From Salvelinus alpinus (taxonomy: Eukaryota > Chordata > Actinopteri > Salmoniformes > Salmonidae): DNA of 64,000 nt. The position numbers and the translations under genes were made by a program. This document shows, piece by piece, positions 49,566 to 60,235 of this stretch. The notes beneath the pieces were generated by a model. The model did not search any database. It saw only the letters and a program-made list of their open reading frames with translations, and was not told where the DNA came from. The stretch spans positions 4,541,390-4,605,389 of the forward strand of contig NC_092110.1 in assembly GCF_045679555.1 (NCBI RefSeq). The letters are read 5' to 3'. How positions within the stretch are numbered: position 1 is the first letter of the stretch; each line of letters opens with the position of its first letter.

Positions 49566-50184
49566 ATGTGATTTCTAAATATAATTATACAAACAGCGGA
49601 CTGATTGAGGCAGTATGTGTCCTAGCGCAACCTCTAAGACATGGTGGCAACGTTGTTTTAGTGCTAATCACCATGGACGTAATGTAAGCGCCTTCTTTTT
49701 TGGAACAGTGTAACCTGGACACATGTCGCTTGCTTTGCACATCTTACGTCAATAGAGACTTCACAGCGACTGCCAAAGCGCCGCTAGGAAAGCGTTAGAT
49801 TCTCCTGATAGCGGATTATGTGATATGATATTATATGAGACGGATCCCACTGCTTGATAGGCAGACAAGATACTTGAGAGAGTTATGAACTGATAGGACA
49901 GTAGGAACGCTGTGTAGCCTGTAGCGGGAAATGTCAGCATAAATACAATACTGAGAATTTGTCTGTTACTTAAACATCTATTGTCTGAGTTTCATATAGG
50001 CAGGGAATAGGTTATAAATGATAAACGGGCAATGTCTGCATGGACATCGTGCACGATATAGCTTGTGTATATTATCGTGTGTAATATCATAATATATGTA
50101 AATAAAGGATATAGGCCAATATGATTAGAGGGAGTCAATAACAGATAGGGGAAACACAAAACAGATGAAGTAAAAAAAAAAAGG
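49566..50184. other. No gene seen
   Basis: Unique AT-rich DNA, no ORF or recognised repeat. Confidence 0.4.
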
Positions 50185-50345
50185 TGACCTTTACTGAACT
50201 AGGCAAGTCAGTTAGGAACAAATTCTTATTTTCAATGACGGCCTAGTGGGTTTTTACCTTGTCATCTTTGGGGATTCGATCTAGCAACCTAACCTAACCT
50301 TCGGTTACAGGCCCAACGCTCTAACCACTAGGCTATCTGCCGCCC
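50185..50345 (-). mobile_element. tRNA-derived salmonid SINE, minus strand
   Basis: Reverse complement of the copies at 6268 and 17400. The tail 'AACTAGGCAAGTCAGTTAGG' is at the left, and the tRNA-like head 'GCTCTAACCACTAGGCTA' with 'GCCGCCCC' is at the right end. The B-box region reads GGATTCGATC on plus. The middle is shortened: the 'CTGAACAAGGCAGTTAACCC' segment is missing. Confidence 0.85.
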
Positions 50346-51085
50346 CATAACCGCTAATATTCTTCGAAATTCATCCATCATTTGGCAGGATGGGGTGATT
50401 TACTTTATTCCAGTCAAGGGAATACTGGTCAAGCGCAATCATTCCATATCGATGTATTCATATGTTGAGAATATCGATGCGGTGCAAACACAATGGTATT
50501 AAAATATTTAAAATATATTTAAAATTCAAGGTGGGTTAAAATGTGCAAAGAAACACTTGAGATACCCAGTCTGGTCTGGTGGAGGGCGCTATACTGATTC
50601 TGCTGGACCTCTCTCACAAAACAAATGTAGCCTAGAACCAAGCAAACCCTCGTTTACCAGTTTTCTACAATGGCTTTTGCCTTATACAACAACAACACAT
50701 TACAATGTATAAAATTCAGTAACAGATATTTTTCTGAAATATTTGAGAAAATAGCTCGACCAAATCTAAACATGGGTGTTGGGAACAGAAAAGTATCGCG
50801 TTGGCCCAGTTCGGCAAACCTCAATATTAGCCTATAGTCATGTCGTGCAGGAAATGTTTAAACTATAAGGCTGATCTGGTGACAATCAGACAATCTTTAA
50901 CTTAAAGACCCTTGCTCCCTTCGGTCTCAACGTGGACTTTGATCTGAAGCCATTCTTGTGATTGTTGTGATTGTTGTGACTTTGCCATTGTGGTTGTTTG
51001 TAGGCTTGTGTGGTCTTAAGTGAGTCTATGATCGTATGCTATCCATTTGTATTTATTGTATGCTGCTCTTTCTATGCCATTTTAA
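50346..51085. other. No gene seen
   Basis: Unique-looking sequence with no convincing ORF. Confidence 0.4.
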
Positions 51086-51089
51086 TATT

Positions 51090-51290
51090 TGAGAAATTAA
51101 CCAATGATATTAGGCCACTCTTGGCCATGATTACAGCCACCTGTGTGTCTTGACACTATATATAAACGAGTCATCCCGCAGTGTCTGTGATTGTACCCTG
51201 ATGAAGACAGCTTGCCTGTCGAAACGTTGGTAAATTAAATATTTTTGCATCTGAGCTCCTAGAGTGTGCGGCTCTCCTTTATTTTTAAAT
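51090..51290 (+). mobile_element. Retroelement 3' fragment with hammerhead-like core
   Basis: A recurrent fish repeat with 'GGCCACTCTTGGCCATGATT', 'ATATATAAACGAGTCATCCC' and 'GCATCTGAGCTCCTAGAGTG'. The central stretch 51194-51232 reads TACC CTGATGA A GACAG CTTGC CTGTC GAAAC GTT GGTA, which resembles a minimal hammerhead ribozyme (see findings). The parent element is not identified. Confidence 0.5.
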
Positions 51291-51379
51291 GATCTGGTAA
51301 CAATGCAATATAAAATACAGTGGAATAACCAACATGATATCATGCTGGGACTAGCATGAACACACACATAGGAGGCGTT

Positions 51380-52260
51380 TCCTCTTCTAAAATTCAGAAT
51401 GGCCTAGAACAGGGCATGGCTGTAGCCTTTTGGGGGCCCTAAACCAGATTTGGTTGGTAGCCCCCCACCTCGCAGCAAAACATTTTAGTGGCCCCCCTCT
51501 TGATGGTGGAGAGAAAATGTTACGTTTTAAAGTTCATTTCCTTCAATTCTACACATTTTGCCATGGGGAGTAGAGGAAATGTTGCAGTTTTAAAGGCCCA
51601 GTCCGGTCAAAAACTTTTACCTGTGCTTTATATTTATTTACACTATGAGGTTGTGAAATAGTAAACATGTGGATAATGCCCTTTTTAGTGTAAGAGCTGT
51701 TTGAAAAGACCGCCTAAAATGTCTGCCTGTTTTGGTGGAATGGAGTTTTGGCCTTCCAATGGTGACGTCAAAATTAATTAATGGACCAATAAGAAAGAGA
51801 GTTCCAAACCTCTCTGCCAATAACAGCTAACTTTCGGTTTCCCCCTCCCCACTCAGACCACTCCCAGACAGTCCTAGCAAAATTCATGCTTGAGAAATTA
51901 CTCTTTGCCAAGAAGCAATTTGTAAATTTTTTTCAATTTTCATTGAAAACAAATCACTGTAAGGTAGTTAATTGTTATCCAAAAATGATTTGATATTGAG
52001 ATAAAAACGGCTGCATTGGACCTTTTAAAGCAAGTTTCCTGCATTTCTACCAATTTTGTAATTATTTATTTATGCCATGTTAATATGATATCTGAGTGAG
52101 AATGACTACCAAAATTTAAAAATGGGGGCCCCCTAGAAGTCAGGGCTCCAGGGCACATTTAGATAGCTGGCTAGACTACCAATCTAAAAATTGTTAGTGG
52201 ACATGGCTAATTGAGTGACTCTCAGTGACTGACATAAGAGAAAAACTGTTGATGGACAAC
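51380..52260. repeat. Salmonid repeat interrupted by a TTAA element
   Basis: Left part with 'GGGGGCCCTAAACCAGATTT' and 'TTTTGCCATGGGGAG'; right part with 'AAGCAAGTTTCCTGCATTTC' and 'GGGGGCCCCCTAG'. The two parts become continuous (TTGCAGTTTTAAAGCAAG) if 51594-52024 and one TTAA are removed. Class unknown. Confidence 0.65.
51594..52024 (+). mobile_element. TTAA-type non-autonomous transposon, 431 bp
   Basis: Flanked by TTAA at 51590-51593 and 52025-52028. Inverted ends: AGGCCCAGTCCGG at the left and CTGCATTGGACCTT at the right (reverse complement AAGGTCCAATGCAG). Interior: 'GAGCTGTTTGAAAAGACC', 'CCTCTCTGCCAATAACAGCT'. A second copy is at 21825-22226. No coding capacity. piggyBac or Kolobok group by target preference. 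Confidence 0.8.
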
Positions 52261-55200
52261 TAAATTTGGAATTTGCACCCGTGTATTCTACTACTATTAT
52301 TCTTAATAGTAAATTAAGATCAGACTGAGTTCCTAAACTCCCTAGCGGCTGGAGCCATAAGCAACCACTTATGTCGCTTATGCCTGGAATCGACCCTGTT
52401 CGAGGGGTACATTAACCCCTTTCCTCTTTGCATAAAAGAATGGCACGAGCCACCCCGGGAACATCCTGCACGCGCTGTTTATATTCACCGAGAGGGCCAC
52501 TTTAGTCTGCCATATAAGATCACATTATAATAACGCGTATAGGCCTACTTATACAATAACATAATGGTCGAAGGTGTGTTAACCTACCTCTATGGGAATG
52601 GAAGACGCCTGGGAAGACGACATATGATCCTCTGCATCCCGGGTCTGGTACATCCTCCTGCACTATTTAGATTCAGTACCTACCGAGCTGAAGGCACATT
52701 AGTCTTCTCCTTATAAGGGCACATTAAGCTACTCCAAGACCTATCCAATGCGCCCTGTGTTGTTTGGCACAACTAACCCCACTGGTTGCAACGTTTTTGA
52801 TTTCATAGTTGTCGAAATATCTGCGTATCTAGGTATTGATTACACAGTGCAATTAAAACGAGGCATAGTCCTATAATAAAAAAACATCCTTAGGCTATCT
52901 GATGCACTCAAACATGTTTATTTGCAAATACTGATCTAAACATATGCCTTAATTGTCTAAATTAGTATTGAAACAGAATGATATCACCATGCAGCCAAAA
53001 TATCAGCACGCATGCCATATGATAAGAAGCATGCATGGTTATCTTTTAAAAATGAATATGCCTAGAACAGAGGTATGCTAAGTGCCAATGTTGATAATTT
53101 AATGGATGTATTATCTTAGCCTAAAAAAGTACGTGTCCTTTTGCTCCTGATTCTAGATTTGGTGCGCGAAGAAGAAATGATTTTTTTGAGCATAAAATTA
53201 AGGATTCCCGCATGGGTTACAAGCGAGATCAGCAGACAGAAACGAAAATATTGAAATTGGGTTATTCCGTCAGCTGTCCTGTCGGTCTCACACATGCCCT
53301 AAAACAAGATAGTCGTGTTTAACGGATCAGGAAGGATACGATACGTTGACTTGCGGTCAGGACCATTCGACACGGTTAATTCTGTTTTAGTCAGCTATGA
53401 TACATGCCTTAAATACCGTTAGGCCTACTTCAAATAAGATGGGCACCGCAAGGCTTTACCCTATACCGTGCGCGCGGGACATTGTCCTGAACGAAGGACA
53501 TGCATGGAGAGCAGAGTTGAATTCATTTTTAGTCATGCCGTTAAGAATGCCGCAAAACATAGCCTATAATTATTTAGCGACTGACTATTTGAGTCAAGTT
53601 TATAACCTAATATATTGGAAAATATCTGATGAAAGAATAGAAATCGTGGCAACACGGACATCAAAAGATTCCTGCTGATCTAATAGATTACATGATGTGC
53701 CATGGGAATTACTGTGACTGTCATCGATAAATCGCTCGTCACCTTTAATCTCCTCAGTGGTAGGTCATTTCATACCGTAGTCATGAAATTATAAATCCAA
53801 CTATTTCGGTGGATTGCAACGCATAGTGTAAAGAAAAAAAAATCGGTTAGAATGAATAGGATAGAGATTATACAGTTATACATAGGATGCTGTAGGATAC
53901 TGTAGCCTATTTGCTTACACATGGAACACACAACGTGTCATTTCATATGGTGAATTCCTACCGTATGGTTGGCTATAACAATATTATAAATAATGTATTA
54001 ACAATATAGGCTACAGGAAGAAATCCACAGGTAGGCAAAAATATATAAAAATACATATTTTATTGCCTACCTATAACAATAAAAATACAACCAATAACAA
54101 CAACAATAGCCTAATCTGATATAGGCCTAGTCCTAATATCGCTTGGGCTGTAATACGTTTTAGCCTAAATCTCGCTGATGAAACACGATAATTATTATCT
54201 CTGTAGGCAGTCTAAAGACCTCGAAAAGATCCGTACGTGTATCTATTTCACATTCCTCTACACACCTTGTTAACACTCATCTGTCAATGCCCAATTAACC
54301 CTTCAGATATATGTCTCACTACCATAAGATTAAATTGGACAAAACGTGTGATCAGAAAGAACAGAGCTAAACAGACAAGGGACTTGAAGTTCCATCACAA
54401 GACACTCAGCTATTCTTATTAGAATGTTAAGGAGATGGAATGGATGGCACGCAAATTCCCTTGAGGCTTTGAGTTGGCCCCGATGCACTCGCGCCCCTGG
54501 GGAATTCGCACTTGAAGCTGGTTTGCTCATGATTTAAAGGCTAGTTTTATAAATCATAAAGACGCTATTTCAAATCGTGATCAACATTGCACCATACATG
54601 GTCCGAATGGGGCTGAATAATATTAGAATAATATTAGTACACCAAAATGCTTTTCAAATACCATTCACTTCTGCAAGTATCTACAATAGCCTACTAATTG
54701 TTGAGCGGAGACCTCTGATCCCTCGGACGTGACCCTTTGTTATTTCAGTCATCGGAAGCACCTCAATGGAAACAAGTTGAGCACGTTTTCCAATGGTAAA
54801 CATTATCCTTAACGCATTAGTGACTGCCATGAGCGAGCGGGGTCCAGGGGAATCGGCCATGCCGGAACAAATACACCAGGAACACCCATAGAGCAGCTGG
54901 AAAACGAGCTAGACATTCAGAGTTCAGTGATCAGTCATCTGGAATCTCTCGCTGCTATAACAGACGAGGGCCCTGGAAGACACGGACAGTAAGAAGAATA
55001 AGTTAGAGCACGTATCTGCGTGTAGCATAGGCCTATATAAAGGCTAGTGTTGATCTACTGAAATCTATTTCTAAGATGGGGAGCAAACGAAGCTTACTGT
55101 TGTGAAGTGACCCTTAGCAATAAGAGAAAGAGAAAACCGTGAGCACAGGTCAACCATCGAGAGCTTCAAGAGCTAAGGTTTCTCGTGTAAACAGGAAACG

Positions 55201-56149
55201 AAGCGTCCGATTACCTGCGTGTGTAAAGGCGTCCTGTATTGCCTGTCAGATGGGTGAAATATAGGTGCAGGGGTAGTCAGCACATTCATGGTATGTAGGG
55301 TAGTTTATAAATTGAATAAATAAACATGACATAACAGCAAACATCCGTATCCTTTTTGTTTCATATCCACTTCCTTGTAATACAATATTTCGTAATAACG
55401 GAGAATGTATTTGAAATATGCTATTATAAGTTATTATAACTGCTTATTTGTATAAATTAATTTTGTCGGATATACAAATTATTGGCGCGTTGTAACTTTG
55501 TTTTAAACACTCAGTTGAATGTCAATATACAACCACGGCTATATGTCGAAATATACTTTTTTTTTGTATCTCAATTTTAGAAATAATAAGGATTGTACAC
55601 AACAACATTGAACCAAACGTGTATTAGTAGCCTATATGGAATGAGTTACAGTAAGACCCAAAGCCCAACTCAGACAGCAGATGTGTTCTGTAGGCTACCG
55701 ATACATACCAAATCAAACGATTCGTTTGCCTTGCTTTGGAGTCCGTGTCACGATGTGCAACTATTCTGAATGTCTAATGTTATGTATTTGGTTGGTGAAT
55801 GAAGACAGCCACGCACGTTAAGCTATCCAGTTGAACTGAGGGAATATCAATATGTAGCCTACTAATTTTACTTTCATACCACATTAATTCCTCACTGACA
55901 ATATAGGCAAACAAAATCCAAACACTTGGATTGCCACTGACTATTATATTGGGAATATTGCATTGGTGATTTATCCTGTAGTGTAGTTCATTGTTATGAT
56001 TCATAATCACAATATTCATATAATTTTACTTACTTATATGTAACTTACCATTCCAGTAGAGTGCAATTCACAATTGCAATTCATGGTGTTAGGTTAACAC
56101 TGACTGTAGTTCCGGAAGAGAGGAGGCTGCCTTGCTGCACGAGCACAAA
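52261..56149. promoter_or_regulatory. pax9 upstream region, free of recognised transposons
   Basis: Almost 4 kb with no recognisable mobile element, in contrast to 32-52 kb. It contains TAGGCCTA at 52540, 53420, 54122 and 55028. A compact stretch 54700-54900 ('CCTTTGTTATTTCAGTCATC', 'TAGTGACTGCCATGAGCGAG') is less AT-rich and may be conserved. No convincing ORF. A regulatory role is inferred from position and lack of insertions. Confidence 0.3.
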
Positions 56150-56475
56150 CTTTCAGACCAATAGGAAAGCTTCTCTCTATAAACTCAAACTTCCATTGGC
56201 GGACCTAGCCTCACAGAGAAGAAAAGTTTTGGAAGTCCGGCCCATGATTTGTCTGGATTGAGATGTAAGCCTGTCTCTCCTGCTATCAGGAAACACATCG
56301 CGAATTTGTCCTTCTCACTACTATCGTTAGTTCGGTTAACACAGTACCCGTGGCCGGAGGAGAGCGAGGATTTGTGCTCCCCTAGACAGGTTTCCGGACA
56401 CCAGCGAAACTGGACTCGGAACTGGACGGAAGGCGTAACTCCGAGATCCCAATAATAATTTGTGGACTAAACGCA
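56150..56475 (+). promoter_or_regulatory. pax9: pax9 proximal promoter and 5' UTR
   Basis: CCAAT at 56158-56162 and TATAAA at 56178-56183 lie about 300 bases upstream of the ATG. Their 16-base spacing is closer than usual, so only one may be used. An inverted CCAAT (ATTGG) follows near 56195. The sequence 56330-56475 is GC-richer (GTGGCCGGAGGAGAGCGAGG), as expected for a 5' UTR. Confidence 0.35.
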
Positions 56476-56479
56476 ATGG
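56476..56479 (+). CDS. pax9: pax9 coding exon 1: start codon plus one base
   Basis: ATGG in the context GCAATGG, followed at once by the donor GTAAGT (56480-56485). In vertebrate PAX9 and PAX1 the first coding exon is minimal and the paired box starts in exon 2. Joining the final G to AGCCAGCC at 57165 gives [13 protein letters not shown], the invariant PAX9 amino terminus. This strongly supports the assignment despite the tiny size. The alternative, initiation within the long open frame that precedes exon 2 (from 57020), would add 47 unrelated residues and is not favoured. Confidence 0.9.
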
Positions 56480-57164
56480 GTAAGTTTATATGGAAATATT
56501 GTGTGGCCGATGATGGAGTTAGTCTATAGCAGTCACTCGACCGGATATTACTATATCTTTCAAGGAACGAATTATACCTACATTCTAATGAATCAATTGT
56601 GATTGTAGGCCTATGGCTTGTATAGCGATGGTATGGCTACAAATAAAGGCCGAACAGTTTTGAGCTCCAGTTGGTTTTATTATGGGATTTTCCAGTGGCC
56701 AGTATTAATAGCCAATTAGTAAAACTATAGCATAGCTATGCGTAAAACATATTTTTTACTGAAATTCAAATACAACGCTATAACAATGGAGCAGTATGTT
56801 ATGCACAAACTGAAAATGTGCGGGGTTTTTATTTGCAGGGGCAGCCTAAAGGTGGGACATGTTTTTATTTTCATCACACGCTTACTGATTCGATTCTTAC
56901 GCATCTGTTTTGAGTGCATTAAATATATATATCCCAATACATTTAAGACAATTTCATATGCTATAAATAAGCATTTAATTTGTCCTTAACGGGTTGAAAA
57001 CGACGTTGCAGACCGCAGTATGTCGACTAAGGACTCAGGAAGGGGAAGCACGATTAACAACACTAGTCCTAAAAGGGCCTTTACAGGCTACTACAGCTAC
57101 AAGTCGTCTAATTTAAGATTTGTGTTTCATTGTGTTGCCTCTGTGTATGTTTCCATGATACCAG
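56480..57164 (+). other. pax9: pax9 intron 1
   Basis: A 685-base phase-1 intron, GTAAGT to CCAG. It has a T-rich tract (57110-57155) before the acceptor and one TAGGCCTA at 56606. Confidence 0.85.
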
Positions 57165-57797
57165 AGCCAGCCTTTGGAGAGGTGAACCAGCTCGGCGGGG
57201 TTTTTGTCAACGGCAGACCACTTCCCAACGCAATCCGGCTGCGGATTGTAGAGCTCGCCCAGCTGGGCATCAGGCCTTGCGACATCAGCAGACAGCTCCG
57301 GGTCTCCCACGGCTGCGTCAGCAAGATACTGGCCCGGTACAACGAGACCGGCTCTATACTCCCGGGAGCGATCGGGGGCAGCAAACCACGGGTCACCACG
57401 CCTACAGTGGTCAAGCACATACGGACATACAAGCAGAGGGACCCGGGTATCTTCGCCTGGGAGATCCGGGACAGGCTACTGGCTGACGGAGTTTGTGACA
57501 AGTTCAATCTACCATCTGTGAGCTCCATCAGTAGGATCCTCCGCAACAAGATTGGGAATCTGTCCCAGCAGAGCCACTATGAGTCCAGCAAGCAGTCGTC
57601 TCACCAACCACCACAACCAACGCTACCCTACAACCACATATACTCGTATCCGACCCCCATCGGAGCCTCTGGGACCAAAGTACCAACTCCCCCGGGCATG
57701 CACTCCCTCCCAGGACACATGGCTATGCACAGGATATGGCCCTCCTCCCACTCGGTAACAGATATTCTGGGGATTCGGTCGATAACAGAGCAACAAA
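57165..57797 (+). CDS. pax9: pax9 coding exon 2: paired domain and octapeptide
   Basis: Encodes residues 2-212 of PAX9, a nuclear paired-domain transcription factor needed for pharyngeal pouch, tooth and sclerotome development. The paired domain spans residues 4-131. Its first subdomain has [20 protein letters not shown] and [20 protein letters not shown]. The [10 protein letters not shown] linker follows, and the second subdomain ends [12 protein letters not shown]. Vertebrate CDKYNVPS is CDKFNLPS here. The octapeptide HSVTDILG, a Groucho-binding motif of the family, is at about 197-204. There is no homeodomain, as in all PAX1/9 proteins. The donor AACAAA/GTAAGC at 57797/57798 leaves one base, which joins exon 3 to read ITEQQISDSSP. 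Intact. Confidence 0.97.
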
Positions 57798-59247
57798 GTA
57801 AGCATGATTTTTACTTTGGTACATGGGCAAACCAATTGCTGTAGTAAATGGTTAAAATTAATAGGAAACCGCATGGGTTAGGGTATGTGTGTGTGTGTAG
57901 TGAGCCTAGTGGCAAGATGTGTAACTTTATTAATTTGGAGGTATGCAGTTTAAAAAAATATGACCAATGCACATACCGGTCTGTATATGCACGATATTAT
58001 TTACTAATAACAGATAAAAGAGTGACTATTCCGGAACGAACTGCAAAAAATAAATTGGCTAAGTTAATTATGTGTTATTTTGCCAGTATTGGTGAGTGCC
58101 TACATGAGTAAAATGTAGTTCCTAGTTCAAAGGTTGCATTAAAACAGATGGTTAAAGGAAGGCTTGCACTAATAATTAAGGGGCGGATGTGGAATATTAG
58201 TGGGATAATGAAGGGAAGGCGCAGCGGTGCACGAGGAGATGAACTCAAATCAAAATGAGGTGTTCAAAGCTTTGCCATGCCATGTCTTACAGCCAGACAT
58301 TTTGTTCTTGGATGCCTTGCTTCAAAATACACTCCCCTGAAATGCAGTTCCACATGCTTTTAGTCTACCAGGCTGCTCCAATAGGCTACATTGAACTAGG
58401 CTACTATACCCGTGTTGTTCCCTAAAGGCCCTATCCGAGTTTAGAGAACTTGTTTTTGTTACTTACAGACATGTTTGGACAGTTCGTTTTCACTAGTGTG
58501 CTACCACAAACACAAGTCTGTTTTGGAAACATTGTAAAGCAAATCTGACCTCCGTCAATCACGATACATTACGGTTGTTGTGAATACCATTTTTAGTGAC
58601 AACGTTTCTTGTGTTAGCAGAGTGTTAGATGTCAGTCGACCACCTATGCGCTTGTGATACCCGTGCTTCTGTCAGAAGTTAGATCGGCCTCAAGTCTCAC
58701 CGCCTTGTGGATATAAACATGCCCTTCTCCTTAGTGCTTGTATAGTCCTCATTAGATCCGCGAGGCCTCGGCCATTCCATGTACTAACTTAACTCCGACA
58801 ATCTAAACAACAAGGCATCGCCCCTCAAAGGCATCGCAGATCTTCGAGCCGAACAAGAATTCACGGAGAGGAATGTGTTCTCAAAGGATGCCTTTATAAA
58901 CAACTTATGCATTTCCAAATTATTAGCAGATGTTTGCTGCAGGTTTTGAAAGCCGAAATAAGTGTCATGTACACTGGATGACGTGAGGCCTTTTAGCGCC
59001 ACGATCACTTCGCTAGCCTCGAGACTCAGGTTTTCTTAAAACAAATCCCTTACTATGACATCGAACTGCTATTGGGTTTACACTACAACAGTGGATGAAT
59101 ACAGTAGACCTATTCTAAGACGAAGAGCGTTGACGCATGTGGCGAATATCGCCGTCATGCGTAAAGATGCGTAAATCATCATAATTGCATTTGAATTATG
59201 GCGATATTTCCAAAGGTGTTGGTCATCAAATGGCACTCTCTCTCTCG

Positions 59248-59249
<2 letters not shown>

Positions 59250-59304
<55 letters not shown>
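59250..59304. repeat. (AC)n microsatellite
   Basis: About 27 uninterrupted AC units preceded by a CT run, inside pax9 intron 2. Confidence 0.95.
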
Positions 59305-59306
<2 letters not shown>

Positions 59307-59510
59307 CTTTCGCATTGCACTATTTTATCGGCCAGGCCTACCATGCCATCAAGAAAGGAAAATAAAGTACCATGCATGTACCTTCCTCGAATTAACCTAA
59401 GAATGATTATTTAGGAAATAGCAAGAGACCCAAACATTTTAGACCGACAAAAATATTTAAACAAATGTCTATGCACAAAATACACAACTCCAAGTAAAAC
59501 CTGCTTTGTT

Positions 59511-59540
59511 GAAAGAAAGAAAGAAAGAAAGAAAGAAAAG
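59511..59540. repeat. (GAAA)n microsatellite
   Basis: About seven GAAA units inside pax9 intron 2. Confidence 0.93.
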
Positions 59541-60083
59541 GGGGTCGAGAAAAAAATGATCGACCCAATGGTCTTCTCAAGTTACAACACTGGTGGGCTT
59601 GCTTTTCCAATTCTAAACGTTAGCACCCGTGTATAATATCAAATCCATCATGTACAAAGAGGAAACGGTTAAAGTACATCTAATTTGTCACTGGTTTGGG
59701 TAAATGTTACTGACCATTACAGCAATGAGCTGTTCCGGTTTGATCAGTAGGCTAAGGCAAATACACACACACACACACAAACACGGGTTCTAGGCGCCCT
59801 CTGTATAAAATATAAGTTGACCTAGAATTAATTCAGATTTGACATGCCAAAAAGCTTTTTTAAGCATAGGAATGTCTATGCATAAAATCGCAAAAGATGA
59901 TCGTTGCTATTTAAATTTTTTTTCGTGTCTTGCTGGATAACTTCATGTTGAGGGTTTTGCTAAAAATCTGTAGGGGGTGAGGTGATATGAATGCCTAGAA
60001 TGGTAGATGGGAGTGGTAGCGTGAAGTCTCTTCGGTTCATCTCCTCTGACTTTCCTCTCCTCTGTCTGTTTTGCCCCATGCAG

Positions 60084-60235
60084 TTAGTGACAGTTCGCCC
60101 TTTCCCAGTGCCAAACTAGAAGAATGGAGCGTTATAAACAGGACACATTTTCCGTCGTCGACAAGCTCTCCACTAGTCAATGGCGTGCAGGATAAACCAC
60201 CGCATTCTATAGAACCTGAAGCAAAATACAAACAG
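60084..60235 (+). CDS. pax9: pax9 coding exon 3
   Basis: A 152-base exon encoding residues 213-263. The acceptor CCCCATGCAG/TTAGTGAC and the donor AAACAG/GTAAAA are both good. The product reads ISDSSPFPSAKLEEWSVI and ends EPEAKYKQ. These match the PAX9 'VSDSSPYHSPKVEEWS' and 'LEQEAKYGQ' blocks in order, with a diverged proline/serine-rich middle. The exon ends in phase 0. It belongs to the less conserved transactivation half. Frames that read through the donor show no family similarity, so the next exon is elsewhere. Confidence 0.92.

Larger units (their letters stand above)
57798..60083 (+). other. pax9: pax9 intron 2
   Basis: A 2.29-kb phase-1 intron, GTAAGC to TGCAG. It contains an (AC)n microsatellite at 59250-59304, a (GAAA)n run at 59511-59540, a short AC run near 59762-59780 and an imperfect inverted repeat at 59132-59162. 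No transposon is recognised. Confidence 0.88.

Noticed and set aside
57020-57164. Open frame leading into pax9 exon 2 as the true protein start
   Set aside because: The added 47 residues do not resemble PAX9, and a T-rich tract with a CCAG acceptor lies at 57164. The ATGG/GTAAGT exon at 56476 supplies the known MEPAFGEV start.
57798-57844. Read-through C-terminus of pax9 after exon 2
   Set aside because: A clear GTAAGC donor precedes it, and exon 3 continues the family sequence.
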